The notes: generated by a model not told the origin, from the letters alone. 64,000 nucleotides of DNA from Amborella trichopoda (GCF_000471905.2 NW_006499810.1:4640357-4704356); one strand, 5' to 3'; counted from the stretch's first letter, positions 10,151 through 23,127 are shown. Numbers and translations: made by a program.

Positions 10151-11250
10151 ATATTGTGTCCAAGAACTTTGATTCCTGGCTTTGAACCTTAGCTCCCTGA
10201 CTCCTTTCCATTTCGTGTTTCATCTTAATAACTTCTTTAGCTGATAGAAGTGCTCCTAATGGATAGGGAGGACTCTCGGGGAAGAGATTTCTCTCATCAT
10301 CTGCATCTACCTCGTTTCTCAGTTCAATGTGTCTCCAGTCTGTCACCCAGACAAGCGTGGGTCCTGATGAGGATAATTGAATTGTGTCCCCGAGTTTTGG
10401 AAAATCTTTCATGGTGGTTGGCGTGCCACTTCTGTTTTCAAGAGTATGCAGGACTTTTTGATGGTCTGACGTGTAGGTGACCTTTGGAGACGGAAATTCT
10501 ATCCCCATGACATACTCAATCTCAAGAGTGACCTCTGGTTCATCTTCTAGCAAAGGTGGCTCGGGACTGGGAGCAGAAGGGGAAGCTTCATCCTTAAGAG
10601 AAAATGGAGCTTCTTCAGGGGTAGTGGATAGCATGCTAGGATGACGGGGAGTCAGAGGGAGAATTTTGCCCTGTCTTTCCTCTTCTTTGAACATATCCAC
10701 AAGTGTTCGCTCGCTGTCCTCAACATCCTCATGGGACGAAGGTTCTGTCTTTCTTGCCGACTTATAATCCCCATCTCTTGGCTTTTGAGGTGATACTGAG
10801 TCTGTGAAGTAATACCTAGCATCAGCATAGTGAGCTTCGGCTACAGGAAACGGTTTTTTATCAGCATAGAATGTATTTTGTCTCCCATCTCGACTATACT
10901 TGAAACATTGATGTAATGTGGACGGAACCACCCCTGGTCATGGAGCCACGGGCTGCCGAGAAGGATGTTGTAGGAGGTGTCGATGTCAATCACATGAAAC
11001 TGAGCATAATCATTTAATTCACCAATCTTGAGACAAAGGCAAACAGTACTAGCCGGCTTCTCTCTTGACTGGTTGAATTCCTTGACTATGATATGCATTA
11101 GAGTGAGATCCTCATAACCTAATCCCAACCGAGTGAGGATTCTCCTTAAGATAAGGTTGACTGCTGACCCTCCATCCAACATAATTCGGTTGATGGGGCA
11201 CACATGTAATTCACCAATCACAAAGAGGGGGCGATTGAGAAATTCTTCTC
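10150..11250 (-). pseudogene. Tat element A protease and linker, RT/RNase H deleted
   Basis: The protease frame (11221-10841) shows the active-site loop LDGGSAVNLI (a D-G-G form) and the Tat signature SYNILLGSPWLHD. It is followed in a second frame by VPSTLHQCFKYSRDGRQ. An acidic linker (10931 on) then runs straight into CAEIEQVEDWREPITNFL, the stretch that normally follows RNase H and precedes integrase. The whole RT/RNase H segment has therefore been removed, with a junction near 10200-10400. Element B has the same protease-linker (41177-41455). Confidence 0.85.
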
Positions 11251-14200
11251 ACAATTGTAGATCATCCTCTGGGAAGGTGACCGCCATACATCCAATTAAG
11301 ATCGATGGGTCTACCTCGATGGGTTCCACTTCAGCCTCATACACCTCTGGATAGGAAAGGGCTTGGATCAGGGCCATACGATAGTCCCTTGAGAGCATAA
11401 GTGCATCGTAGATGCTAAGAAGGGCCGGAAGTTTCCTTAAGTGCCCCATTACATCATATTTCACCTTTTCTTCATCAGCCTTTTGTGTTCCTAGTCCTTC
11501 CGTTGGTTTGATTTGAGGAGCAGGCTTAGGTGGAGGAGGTTTGCTTTGGCCTGCTGGCAGACTTGATTGCACAACAGGCTTGGTTTGGGTGATGGAGGTT
11601 TGAGGTTGGGGCTTAGGAGGTGGCTGGGTATATAGGATCAGTAGCCTCGTAGGGAATTGGAGGATGAGTGGATTGTCCAAGGCACATGGGCCAGGAAAAA
11701 GCCCAGGGAGCTATAGGATGGGTGGATTGCTTGAAGTATTCAGGTGAGGGACAAGTTGTGTACCAGGAAACTTCAAGATGCTTGACTTTTGAGGTGGAGG
11801 CTGCAATGTTTTCCCTTATCTTAGGCTTATTTGCCTAGTGCTAACTGATGTATGTATCGTGTAGCAAGCTTTTTGAGAATGAAGCTCTGCCGTCTTGTTT
11901 CTCTCAGTCTCTGCTCAAAGTCGGGCTTAGGAGGCCACTGGGGTCTCTTTGGCTTTGACTTCTTATGCTTCTTAGTGGAGGAAGATGGTTGTCTTAACTT
12001 GAGCTGTCAGGGTGTTAGCAACTATTAAGAATCCTACTGCCTAGACGAGTGTCTTTTTTTAACTGCCTCCTATGTGTCCTGCTTATGTTGGTTCCTTCAA
12101 GTTCTCTGTCGAGAGCCTCGAAGTCTGGACATTTTAAGGTGGTACTTGCAGGAGACATAGAAGAAGAAGGATGAGAAGTAGAAGAAGAAAGAGGTGGAGG
12201 ATCAAAAAGTGCGGGACTTTTAAGGTCATTCCCCTCATCGGACCAATCTGGGCAGCTTTTTGCGTCATCACTAGAGTTGGACGTGTGTAGGGAATGTTTT
12301 AGGTATTTCCCTTGCTTAGACCTTTTGGGAGTGATTTTAACGTCATCACCCTCATTGGACGTATTCTGAGGACAAGACAGCTCGGGGACATCCTCTTGAT
12401 GGGAGGAGGAAGGAAAGAGAATCGTGCCAAGGATGAAGTCCAGTAAACTTGGCAATGGGGGAAGAGGCCTGAGAAATTCCTGCTCAACAGGTGGTTGAGC
12501 AGTCTTATTTCTACAGCGAGCAACCCTTGGTGCCCGTCTTTTCTTGTTTTTATTGACAGTGGTTGATCTATCTCACAGGATTTATGGACAACCCTAGCTT
12601 GAGGAACTGCTTCTCGCCTTAATGAATTGAGTCTGCTCCTCCAGTGGTGAACTATCTATCCATGGCTGGAAAGTCAAGGGTTCAGCAGGATCTGAGTCAT
12701 CCTTACCCAGGACTTGTGTTAGGAGGTCCTCTCGTACTGGTGGAGCAGTGGTTTGCGAATCACTTTTCTCAAACACTACAAGACTCTTAGCATTCTTGTA
12801 TTTTCTTTGCAATTATACAATGAAAACTGAATCATTCAAACAGGTCGTGGCCCCATATCTGATGGTATGGGCACCAATGGTCCTCCGTCCCCTGAGCAAG
12901 GCATCAGGGCTGCCTTGTCGGTTTTTGTGTGATGAGGCCTTCTTGAAGCATTATAGCGGCAAAGGGCCAAAGGAGACCAGACGCTTCGATTTCTTCTTGA
13001 AGTGTTACTGCATGGGAGGCTTCTGCTGCCCCGAATGCCTTCTTTAGCTCTTCTTTCAACGTGTAGTAGTCATCTGTGGGGTGGTTAATCCTTCGATGGT
13101 AAGCACAGTAATTCGACTGAGTATCGAGTCCAGTTTGATCAAGGAACTTAGTCTTTGGGATCTCGATCATGTTTTGTTTTAGCAGCAGTCAGGGTAATGC
13201 AGGGACCCATTCCATTTCAAAAGGGTACACCTTGTTTCTATGCCTGGTCCAATAATCATCCAGATTAAGGTTTGAAGGCGGGGGTACTTGGTTGTACGAC
13301 TGTTGTTGCTTGCCTGCCTGAGGTGCTTTCACTGTGTTTACCCCTTTGAAGAGATCCAAAGTTTGGGAGGGAGCCTTCTTTGGATCGCTGACAAGGACAG
13401 CTGCGCTGATCACTCCTTTTGGTTGGTTGCCCCGGGTATTAATCCTAAAGCTCCCATTGCCACGATTATTCCCTCAGATTGCATACTGTTGTCGTGACCC
13501 GCCATGGTGACCTGACAGGCTTTCTATGTGGAGTTATTTAGAGATCAGCTCTAACATGGAGGTCAGATTAGAGGCCTCAACATGTAGGGCAATCTCAGGT
13601 CGCATGTTCTGCACACAGGTTTAAGCCGCTTCTTTCTCTTGGATGGGATTAGGATGGCGAGCTGCCAAATCACTCCATCTTGATAAGAATTGATCCACAG
13701 GCTCATCAGCATCTTGGGTCAAGGTGAGGAGCTTGATGGTTTGAACTTCTCTCTCAGCCTCAGTAGAAACGCTGGTGGAACAGTTTCTCCATTTCCTCCC
13801 ATGTACATACTGAGTTTGGAGGAAGCCGAGCATAGCACTGGAAAGTCGGGCTGTCAAGGGTTTCAACAAACTGATGGAGAAGGAGTCTCCCATTAACCGC
13901 TATCACTCGACCTGCTACTTGAAAGTGGGCGATATGCTGGTTGGGGGATGTGGTTCCATTGAACAAGGGAAACTTCTCTTTCTTATGGTCTGAGAGAAAT
14001 AGAATTTGATCAATGTAAGAGGGATACAGCTTTTGGTAAAGCGTTGCCCCCTGTATACCCAGAATCTACCGGTTCTTTACGCTATGGGTGACCATAGCAT
14101 CAATATCTATCTGTGAGACAGTGTGAGGGACAGAATTATCCTGTGAGGCAGAGGGAAGGGGTTGCCTTGGAGGTGCATCATCTGAGCAATGAGAATCCAC

Positions 14201-15835
14201 CTCATGATTAGCTGATTGTCGTGCGGCATCAATGCCATCAATCTTCTCCATCATTGCGTGCACCATATCTTCAAATTTATTCATGCGCTCTTCTTGAGAG
14301 TTGCTAGGCTCATTTATAACCATTATGTTTACTATTACCCCAGGGCGTTTAGCGTTAGCTGTAGTTGAGGGCTTGCGAACTTGACTGGTCGAATGCGGCA
14401 GATCGATCAGTAGGGGGTCAGCATGCCCAAACTGGACTCGAATCTTGTATGTCGATCGCATGAGGACCAGTTCTCGACGTCTTGGGACCGTGGGAGCTAA
14501 GTGACAGGGTCATCTCCTATGATACTAAACACAATGTAGGGTTCATGGCCTCCTTCTTCAGGTTTTGTCATCTGAAGAGGGTAGAAGGGTTTTAGACGGA
14601 GAGGGTTATCAGAGCCGGTTGCCAAGACCATCTTGGTTGCTTCTATAGTCAAAATTTGCAATCCCCTATCAGGTTTGGCTTTGACATTTTGATGAACCTT
14701 CCACCAGAACTATGATAAAGACTACGGCTGTTCAGCTCTTCTCACACAAGAGAGAGCCATCTCCATCAGGTGCGGCAAAGGATGAGGGTCAGAATTAGGG
14801 TCATCCTGGGTCGGGGAGGATGAAGGACTTGGTCTCCTGTGAAGTCTTTGCCTCGAGCTCTCTTATGGGCTCTAGAGGCATGATCGAGATGACGAGGCTG
14901 GATCAAAATAGTACTCTTGGGGAAGGTCTTCTAGTACCATAGCCGGAGGTGCTTGCTCAACATATGAGAAACAGGCAAGGGAAGGGTTGACTCATGAGGA
15001 TGCCTGAGTCGAGGGCGAGGGGTTGTCTGTAACGGTGACGCTTATGCATCCCTTGAAGAAGGATCATGGGTGACTTGGGGGTTAGCCCGGGCTCAAGCAA
15101 GTGGTCTAGCCTTAGGAGGTCGAGAATCACGAGCAGGTGTTTGTAAGAGAATAGGTGGAAGCTTGCCCCTTAAAGGGTGCGTAAATGTGTGCTGAGAAGG
15201 AGGACAAGGGGGTCGTCTTCTGTGTAATTGGATTGACACATCGATGGTATTGCCCCGAGTGGTGGAATGCAAATGCACAACGTGCGCAGGATCTGGCCTT
15301 GAGAGGCCTGATCCTAGACGTTGACTCGAGTTAACATAAAAGTTGCCCCGAGGCTATGGTGTGTGTGACAGGTGGAGGCCCCAGGGTCTCCGCCTAGATG
15401 TGTCGAGCCTCTAAGGGTAGAGACTCCTGGTGGTGAAAGAATGTGGGGGGTAGCCTTGCGGTGACCCACAGAGGCAATGGTAACTTCTTTTCCTTTTGCA
15501 GCAAGAGAGTGGTCAGCCTTTCGGTGTACCTAGGCAATAAGACCGACAAGTGACTTGTCGATGATAGGGTGCATGCTGTGAGTAGCAGCAGATGTGCTAC
15601 CGATGAAGGGTACCTTGGTGGAGGTTCCACTAGAGCTAAGATATAGGGATTTAGGGACCTTTAAGTCCGTCCTCACTCCTATCCAGGTTAAGACCTGGGA
15701 GCTAGACATTGGGTCTTTGTTCAAAAGGAAGGTTGGGGACGAAGTTCAAAGAACTTATTCGCGGGGGACGATCACGAATGCGAGGATGAGAAAATCCCCG
15801 TTCCAGATAAACAGGTTAGAGAACTCAGAAGCCAT
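11249..15835 (-). pseudogene. Tat element A Gag
   Basis: The probable start ATG is at 15835 (MASEFSNLF), about 70 bases inside the PBS. Conserved blocks, several frame-shifted, are: DPMSSSQVLTWIGVRTDLKV (about 15724), the MRSTYKIRVQFGHADPLLID block (14461), the Gag core FVETLDSPTFQCYARLPPNS and TWEEMEKLFHQRFY (13966-13760), LLTLTQDADEPVDQFLSRW (about 13730), and a YCAYHRRINHPTDD knuckle-like motif (13110). Further on come a Pro/Ser-rich spacer and KYDVMGHLRKLPALLSIYDA (11450) ahead of protease. Element B matches every block. Confidence 0.85.
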
Positions 15836-15906
15836 GTGTGGTGTGAAGACAAAAAAGCAAAGGAGAAACTTGCCAAACAAAAAGGACGCAAAGAAGGGGA
15901 AGTAAG

Positions 15907-15924
15907 TCCCCAGTGGAGTCGCCA
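15907..15924 (-). other. primer binding site of element A
   Basis: The minus strand reads TGGCGACTCCACTGGGGA, three bases inside the LTR edge at 15928. This is the form used by Ogre/Tat elements, generally attributed to tRNA-Arg. I assign the tRNA from memory of the lineage, not from a search. Elements B and C carry mutated versions at the same place. Confidence 0.8.
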
Positions 15925-16599
15925 AGATGGTTAGGTTCCTTGATCTTACCCTCTGGATCTAGATGATCGGGTGTCTCCCGTCTCTGATTTCTGGGGAATT
16001 CGGAACTTTGAGATCGCTCTCTTGGGAACCTCGGTCAGGAATGAGGGAAGGTTGACCAACCGATAAGTGAGGAATTTAAGGTGAGTTCGGGACTTACTCG
16101 GGCTGGCTCGTATAAGCGCACTCTTAGATCATGAAGAAAGCCCTCCAGTTGTAAAACTGGTTCGAAGTCACCTCCCTTTGCCTGTATTCTCCTATTTCTG
16201 CAATCTCACACACATGGTAAATGTTACAAGACAAGTGGGTCAAGGGACCCCACCTTGCCTTTGAGTGAACGTATATAGACGTGTACATTCAAAAATGAGA
16301 ATAGAAAAATGAGAATTAAGATTGGGATGAGAAGAATTTGACCTAGCGGTGAGACCAACACAATGAATAAACTAGTAGGTAATTGAACCGATGTTGCAGT
16401 AAAACGGGCTCGGTAACTCAGACCTGCTCAACAGAATTACTACTAGACGATAGTATCAATACCGACTAGCTTGACACAAAGGCTAATCTGTCGTGATAGT
16501 AAAGCAGGCACAATAACTCTGACCGACACAATGGCATTACTGTTAGACGATCGGTATACCATGGAGTGCTAGTCTCAACCCCCCCTTTGATCAAGCTAA

Positions 16600-16960
16600 A
16601 GAGTAAAAGAAAGAAAAGAGAACAGAAAGAGAGAGAGAGAAGAGAAGATTGAGAAAGAGAAATAAGAAAGAAAAACAAAAGAGAACAGAAAGAGAAGATG
16701 GAGAAGAGAAATAAGAAAGAAAAAGAAAAGGGAGAGCGAGGTGAGAGTGAAATCAGTGAAAGAAGAAAAAGAGAAGAATAAAAGGAAAGGGAGAGAGAAA
16801 GAAGAAGAAGAGCATGAGAGGAGATAGAGGGAAAAGACAAAGAAAGAGAAGAAAAGCAAAGAGAAGAAGCAAGAGAGGGAAAAGCAAAGAGAAGAAGTAA
16901 GAGAGAGAAGGAAGAGGAAGGAAGACACAAACGATAATGAGATGGGGAGAGAGAAACTCA
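16600..16960. repeat. long purine-rich tract in the LTR
   Basis: About 360 bases on the plus strand are overwhelmingly A and G in GAAAGAGA-like words, with only scattered pyrimidines. A second, shorter tract of the same kind lies at about 17640-17880. Both fall between the TATA box and the PBS, in the transcribed part of the LTR. Confidence 0.75.
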
Positions 16961-17490
16961 AACAGTGATGAGCTTTCGTCGTCTGTGGGAGAAAGAAGAG
17001 CAGAGGGAGAATACAGGCGATGATAAGCTTCCGTCGGCTGTGACATAAGAAAGAGGAGAGGGAAAGAACATAGGCTGTGATAGCTTTTGCCTGCTGTGAC
17101 AGAAGGAAAAGAGACAAAAAGCACAGGCGGCAATAGGGTTCCGCCGACTGTGACAGAAGGAAAAGAAAGAGAAAGAACAGGAGATGATAGGTTTCTGCCG
17201 TCTATGATAGAAGGGAGCGAGAATACAGGAGGCGATAGGCTTCTGCTGGCTGTGATAAAAGAAAAAGGAGAGAAAGCACAAGCAGCGATAAGGTTCCGCC
17301 AGCTGTGATAGGAGATATGAAAGAGAGAGAAAACACAAGCAGCAATATGCTTCCGCCAGCTGTGACAAAAAGAAAAGAGAGAAAAAACACGAGCAGCGAT
17401 AGGTTTACGCCAGCTGTGACAGAAGAGAGGGAAGAGAGAGAGAACACAGGCGGTGATATGCTTTCGTCGGCTGTGATAGAAAGAAGCAGG
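16960..17490. repeat. tandem repeat in the LTR of A, unit about 55 bp
   Basis: About nine units have the pattern GGCGATAGGCTTCCGCCGGCTGTGACAG followed by a purine-rich spacer. Successive CTGTGAC cores lie near 17036, 17092 and 17146. It is the counterpart of the 47-bp array in the LTRs of element B. Confidence 0.75.
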
Positions 17491-19342
17491 GGTTTTGGTT
17501 GAGGCCCGACCCACCACTCAGGCCATGGCCAGACTCACTGTTCATATTTCAGAAGCAAGAAGACTTCACACCAGATGATAGGTCCGCCATATGTGAATGG
17601 AGAAAAGAGAGAAGTGCAGGGAAAGAGAAAAATGGTAAACCAGACGATGGAGAGAGAGAGTGATAGAGATGAGGAAAGGAGAGGGAAACAAACAAATAGA
17701 GGAAGAAGAGAGACAGATAGAGATAGAAAGAGAGAGGAAATAAGAGAAAGAAAGAGATAAAGATGAGAGAGAAAAGAGAAGAGAGAAAGAGAGATAGAGA
17801 TGAGAGAGAAAGAGAGATGATAGAGAAAAAAAGAGAGAGAAAGAGAGATAGAGATAAGAAAGAAAAGAGGAGGACAAAGAAAGTTACCTTACCGAGGGCT
17901 ACAGGCCCTTTTCTTCTCTCTCCTCTGTCTCTCTCCCCAATACGCACCCACGAACTTAAGCAAGAATTAAAACTTTATTAATCAATCTCAAGAATAAACG
18001 ATGGTTTTTTTACAATTAGGCTTTGCATGTTTATATAGAAAATGGGTGGATGCTCAAAAACTACCTAAATTGATGATAATTACAATTTAATTGAATTAAA
18101 AGAAATTCTAAAATTTAGTGCAAATGGACTGTTTTGCCCTTGCCCAATAATGTGTGAAATTTCAAAACAGTCTCTGCTGCTACCCTAGAACTTGTGTGAT
18201 CTTTCTTGGACTATCTAGGGTTGCTCTGGTGCCCGTTTGATCGAAAGATGATTTTGATTTTTTTCTTGTAAGCTCGACATGGCGATCAATTTGATGTCAA
18301 CTTCGAGCCGTGGATCGTGTTTTTAAGCCACGATCATGTGACTCGAAATTTGGATGAATCTTCGGAACGGTAGTGTGCTTGTTTCTTTATTTTTTTTATT
18401 TAAGTGCTTCATTGAATCACACTAAGCATGCCGTCATGATCGTGTGTCAACAAATGCAGCTCGATTTCGTGTTCGGACGAAGATTTTGTCGACATGAGCT
18501 TTTAGTCGGAATCTGGAAATTCGACAATCAAAATTTACAGCAGCTTCGACGCCTCCGTTTGTGAAATCCAACTGTTCATCATACGCGGGGTTCAGACCGG
18601 AGATAGCCTCAAACCTTACGCACATAATGCAATTGGTTTCCCGTCGATCGGGTATGCGAACGTCGTGATTTTGCTGCTCAAGCAAGGCGTGCTACTGCTG
18701 AATTTTCTGTAACTATCTTCACGAATCATAAACTTCTCTCTAGTTTTTTTCCCTACTCCAGTATCGTCAAGGGTCGTGCCACATATAAAAATGGTCGTCC
18801 TAATGAGATGAATAAGCTCACCAAATTTGAGAGTGATCTAATTCAAGACGAGTGAGATATGGGCCTTTGAAGTTGCTGCTCTAGATTGTGAACATCAACC
18901 TCCTTTAATAGAGATTAGTGTAGGGAGGCCGCACGAGAATATCATGCGCCCTACTCCTTTTTAGTCTTTTACACATAACTTGGTCTTTGAATGCTTGATT
19001 AAGCCAAAAACTGACTCGTATGGGTTTTCGACCTTGTCGGATCCAATGGCAGTTATCTCACAACTGTTTAATGCACTAAAAATAGAGTTCTAGTTATGGG
19101 GTCCGTTTCAGGATGCTAGAGGCCGATTTTTTCAAAATTGTTTCTTTGTGTGCACTGCCTTAGATATGTCGGATTAAGACAAAACTTGTAAGGTGGCCTT
19201 TTGGAGTGATTATGAAGATCTTAACCAGTTATAGGGCAATTATGAGACTATCGGGAATTCCACTGTATGTTAAGGCTTTATTGACCTGCTTCCTCTTTTA
19301 TTCAATATCAGGGACCAAGGTGTTGAAAAATGTCTTCAAACA

Positions 19343-20090
19343 GTATAGTCTCGTATGAGGCTCGGGCTAAGGGAGTTACTACAGAGACACACGAGTTACT
19401 ATATAAAGATAGTGACCAAGCAAAAGAACTGTTAAAATAAATACATGGTAAAGCAATCCTATCTAACTTGATGGGATCGAGTGGGAGTGCAGTGCCTAAG
19501 GTTGAAATGAAGGGAGGAAATCACCCCGGGACAAACTCTGCAGTATTGTCGCGACACTCCTTTCCACTTCAACATGAGTTACGTATTGCTGAGAGGAAGA
19601 ACTCTCTGCAGGAATGGCAACCACATCCATTAAGTCTTCAAGTGAAGGGTCATCATCAACTAAAGGAGACTTTTCATTTATCTTATTTAGTTCATCTTCT
19701 TCAAGTTCTATCCCTGAGGCTCCTACAGAATCTCCCGCTATACCAAGCTCCAAAGAAGAGCCCTCAATCCGTCTAAGAGAGGCGGTATCCCCTTTAGAGC
19801 ATCAATTATACCTTCTTCTTGATCCAAAGGGGAGGCATCCTCTGCTATCTCATTAATGGAAAAAGATTCTTCCTCTGGTAGTTCTACTTTTGGAACTAGA
19901 GGAGGCGATGCTGAAGGAGAAGGGGTGTCCCACACCTATCTTCAAGTGATCGCTCTTAGTCATGTGTTGGGACTAAGTAATTATATTTTTCATTAGCAAA
20001 GTATGGGCAATCAACAACTTGATCTTTGTTAAGTATTGATCAAAGTGTATCTGGTCTTGTTTAAGATAAAAGAACACCCAACACCTGACT
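19343..20090 (-). other. right flank of element A with an acidic ORF remnant
   Basis: The minus strand carries two overlapping, frame-shifted acidic segments: 19935-19738 (EESFSINEIAEDASPLDQEE) and 19753-19496 (GIELEEDELNKINEKSPLVD). They look like low-complexity linker protein rather than chance ORFs. I cannot name a family. Possibilities are a retroelement linker or an additional-ORF tail. No other gene is visible in this stretch. Confidence 0.3.
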
Positions 20091-20209
20091 GGATGGATCT
20101 TACTAGACTTGATGGGTTTTGAATTGAACCTGAGCTAAAATGAGCCTAGTCTCGTTTTAGAGTCAACCCTATAATTAGACCTAGGCTAGGATCTAGACTG
20201 AGATTTAGA

Positions 20210-20700
20210 CTAGAAGGGTAGAGTCTTGGCTCGGGTCGAGAGGGGGCCTAGGTTGGGAACTGGGCATGAACCAGGTTTGAACCTGGGCTAGGCTGGGCAC
20301 AAGCCTAAGCTAGGACCTAGAAGGATTGGAGATCTGACTGGGTGTTGACCCGGACTGGATAAAGGTTTGGTTAGGCATGAGCTTTGGCTTAGGCCAAAAG
20401 AGGGCCTTGGTTTGGACCTAGGTATGAACTTCATTTGGACCTAGCTATGAACTTGATTTGGACCTGAGCTAGGCTGGGCACAAGCCTAGACTCAGACCTA
20501 GAAGGTTTTAAGTGTGGACCCAGATTGAGATCTGGGTAAGATTTAGAGCAAGCATTTGCTCGGACCAAAAGGGGGCCTAGGTTCGGACCGAGGTGTGAAC
20601 CTAGTTCGGACCTAGGCAAGGCTGGGTACCAGCATGGACTTGAACCCAAAAGATTTCAAGTTTAGACCGGGTGTGGACCCAGACTAAGATCTAAGACTAA
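20210..20700. repeat. tandem repeat rich in CCTAGG, unit about 170 bp
   Basis: About three imperfect units each contain GAGGGGGCCTAGGTT or AAGAGGGCCTTGG, a TGAACCTGG-like stretch, GAGCTAGGCTGGGCACAAGCC, GACCTAGAAGG and a GTGGACCC-AGACT-AGATC end. Inside each unit the short word GGACCTAGGCTAGG recurs in degenerate form. The preceding 20100-20210 has decayed copies of the short words. Confidence 0.6.
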
Positions 20701-20719
20701 TTAACCTCGATAAACAACC

Positions 20720-23100
20720 AATGCACTAAAAAAAATTGCCTAAAATTTATAAGTAAGCTAGGTCTGAGTGAGCTCATAACTACTAAAATACAGCTAGGCT
20801 GAGTAGGTCCCCACGTAGGTCCTAGTCACTTGTTAAAGGAATCGACTAGATCCTACTGTTTGTGGAGATGTTTTGAGGCTAAGGACTACAGAGGGGTGCT
20901 CACAGTTAAAGTTAAGACAATCTCAACCGCCTCGGCTCTCAAGGCTAGGTTCCCCTTAGGACGTTGATGTTGAATTTTGGGCTTTTCAAAAAAAATTGTT
21001 GGTTTCCTAAGCTTCCCTAGTTTGTTGTGTGCAAGAGTATGTAAACAAGCATGCACGTGAAAAGAAAATAGCAAACAAATAAACATACAATGAAAGAATG
21101 AGAGCACTTGGTACAGATATGTGCTTCGAGTGGGAGTTTAACCAACCGAGAGCACAGTTAAGGTGGTGTACAGTTAAGAGAGTGGCAATAGAGCACAATC
21201 TGTGCCTAGTTGAGTGTGCCCCGAATCGAGGGTGACTCGATCAGTCACAGTTAAAAAGAGGGTGTAGGTGATCCTTAAGAGAAAGGGCAAATGTTGAATT
21301 ACAAGCAAATGAATGAAATAGATTCTTTTTTTTTTCTTTGACAAAGTATTTTTGTTTTCCTTTTTTCTTTTCTGGAAAGCAGGAGAGGCCTTAAAGTTTT
21401 TTTCTTTAAGTGAAGATTCACTTTTTTGTAGAAAATAAAGTGGCCTTAGAAAAGAAACATTTGTAGAAAGAGTGGTTTTGTTTTAAAAAAAAAAAATAGC
21501 CTTGATTTTTAATTTTTTCTTGCAAAGCAAATTTTCCATTCGAAAATGAGAAGGTCTTAAAAATATTTTTTTTTTTGTATTTTTACGCAAGATGACCCAA
21601 AATAAAATTTTATATTCCAGTAAATGATTTTTAGGATCTTTTATTAAAAACAGATGAACTTTGAAAAGTATTTTTTTTTTTTAAAAGAAAATCTATATGA
21701 TTTTTTTTTAAAAAACAAAAAAAGTAAGAAGATTTGTAAATGCCGATTTTATTAACAAGATAGGGTACAAATTTTTATTTTTTTTTAATTATATTATTTT
21801 GAGGAGTGATCCATTCCTTCTTCCTTTTTTTTATTTTTATTTTTTTGACACGAAGAGGCCTAAAAAAGTGCTGATTTTTTTTTTCTTTTTTTTGGAAAAG
21901 TGATTTTTTTTTAAAAGAAAATGGCAAAAAACATTTAAGATAAAAATATTTTTAAAAAATAAAATAGAAACAGAAAGCTCTAAAGTATGCAAATAACTTT
22001 AAAACAAAATATAAGATCAAAAAGATATAATCAAGTCAAATAAGATTAAGTCCAATCTAGAAAGATAAGAGAAGAGAAAATCCAGTCTAGCAGGATATAG
22101 ATAAAGCAAATATTAAGCAATTAAAAACCTAATCTATCTCTAAGTATAAAACAAGAGATAAAGAATTTAAAATCTAATCTAATTATCCTTTTTTTTTTAT
22201 CTTATTTTATTTTGGTATTTTGGAAAACAAAGTGGCTTAAAAAAAAAAACAAGTTTTAGCAAAAGAGATTTTTTTTTGCCTTTTCTAATTCGTAGGGAAG
22301 TAGTAAACTACAAGAGAAGAAATGAATCTTTTTTTTTTTTTTTTGTAAAAAAAGAAGAAGGAACAACAAAAAAGTAAAAATAAAAATAAAAATAATGGTA
22401 ATACACACAAAAAGAATAATCGAAGAACCTGAAATTTGAAGCTGCAAGGGAAGAAACCTCTTTTACTTTTACTTTTTTTATTTTATTTTTTTCAGAGAGG
22501 AACAGTAAAACAGAGATAAAAAAAAAACAAGTACGAAAAACTGGGGCAGAAAAAGTTCCACAGTTGGCGTTGGAAAAATTCTGTAGCATACCACTCTCTG
22601 ATTGTTGTTCACAAATCAAAGAAAACCTTTACATCGGATGGCTGGATTATTTTATTATTATTATTTTTTAAGAAAAGAGAACTTTTTCAGTCACTAAAGA
22701 ATATCCATCATTGATTCCACTGAACAGTAGGTTAAAGCTTTTACTAGGTTAAGGAAAAAGACCTTACACGTTATAAAACCAATGAAAGGGAGGATCTCAC
22801 CTTCTCTCATAAAGTTGTGCCTCTTCTTTCAAATCTTAAGAAACCATGCATCCATGTGAAGAAAGAGAGTCGGAAAGTAATATTTGCAAACATAGGTACA
22901 AATTTTCTCTCTTTTCTTTTTTGTTTTTCCAAAACTGTGCCCTTGAAATGGAGATCCAGGGTTTTTTTTTTTCGTGCACGAAATGCCCATGTGGGCGGCA
23001 AACTGTTCACAATGCAAAATCAGGGAGATCTTCGACTAAAGATCCCTCAGATGTGAATACTTCAAACTTGTTTTTTGTTTAAATGACAGAGAGGGGAGAC
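20720..23100. other. AT-rich, homopolymer-rich DNA with no recognisable gene
   Basis: From about 21300 to 22700 the sequence is dominated by runs of 7 to 15 T or A and by short words such as GAAAATGG and TAGAAAATAAAGTGGCCTTA. Short ORFs here are lysine- or phenylalanine-rich by-products. It could be intronic or LTR-derived. I see no LTR ends, PBS or coding motif. Confidence 0.5.
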
Positions 23101-23127
23101 AATTCGAATTCTAATCTACAGGCAGCT

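Larger units (their letters stand above)
6650..19342 (-). mobile_element. Ty3/Gypsy Tat element A, 3'-truncated
   Basis: A minus-strand element. It has a complete 5' LTR (15928-19342), PBS, gag from 15835, protease, then directly integrase (no RT/RNase H), and a repeat-rich 3' region reaching about 6650. No 3' LTR is present, because the sequence runs into the truncated Tekay LTR. LTR, gag, protease and 3' region all align by eye with element B (33351-53972), including LTR ends and PBS. Five bases after the LTR (GTATA, 19343-19347) would be the target duplication, but its partner is lost. Confidence 0.85.
15928..19342 (-). repeat. complete 5' LTR of element A (3415 bp)
   Basis: The plus-strand left edge is TGGTTAGG and the right edge is CTTCAAACA, matching the LTR ends of element B (TGTTTG to CCTAACCA). 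The interior aligns by eye with B: the GGGCC-ACTCACTTG block near 18840, the CACGCC-TGCTTGA block near 18680, the TATA region and the tandem array. A TATA box for the sense transcript is at 18031-18037 (minus strand TATATAA). Serine/leucine/phenylalanine-rich minus-strand ORFs in 16466-17947 are by-products of the pyrimidine-rich strand. Confidence 0.88.

Noticed and set aside
16466..17947. Several minus-strand ORFs of 80-254 codons rich in Leu, Ser and Phe, resembling membrane proteins
   Set aside because: They lie inside the LTR of element A over pyrimidine-rich repeats. The composition alone gives such frames, and the matching LTR of B has none of them intact.
21300..22700. Possible long intron or matrix-attachment region
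   Set aside because: The AT and homopolymer richness is clear, but no exon or conserved element flanks it convincingly. It is left as unassigned.
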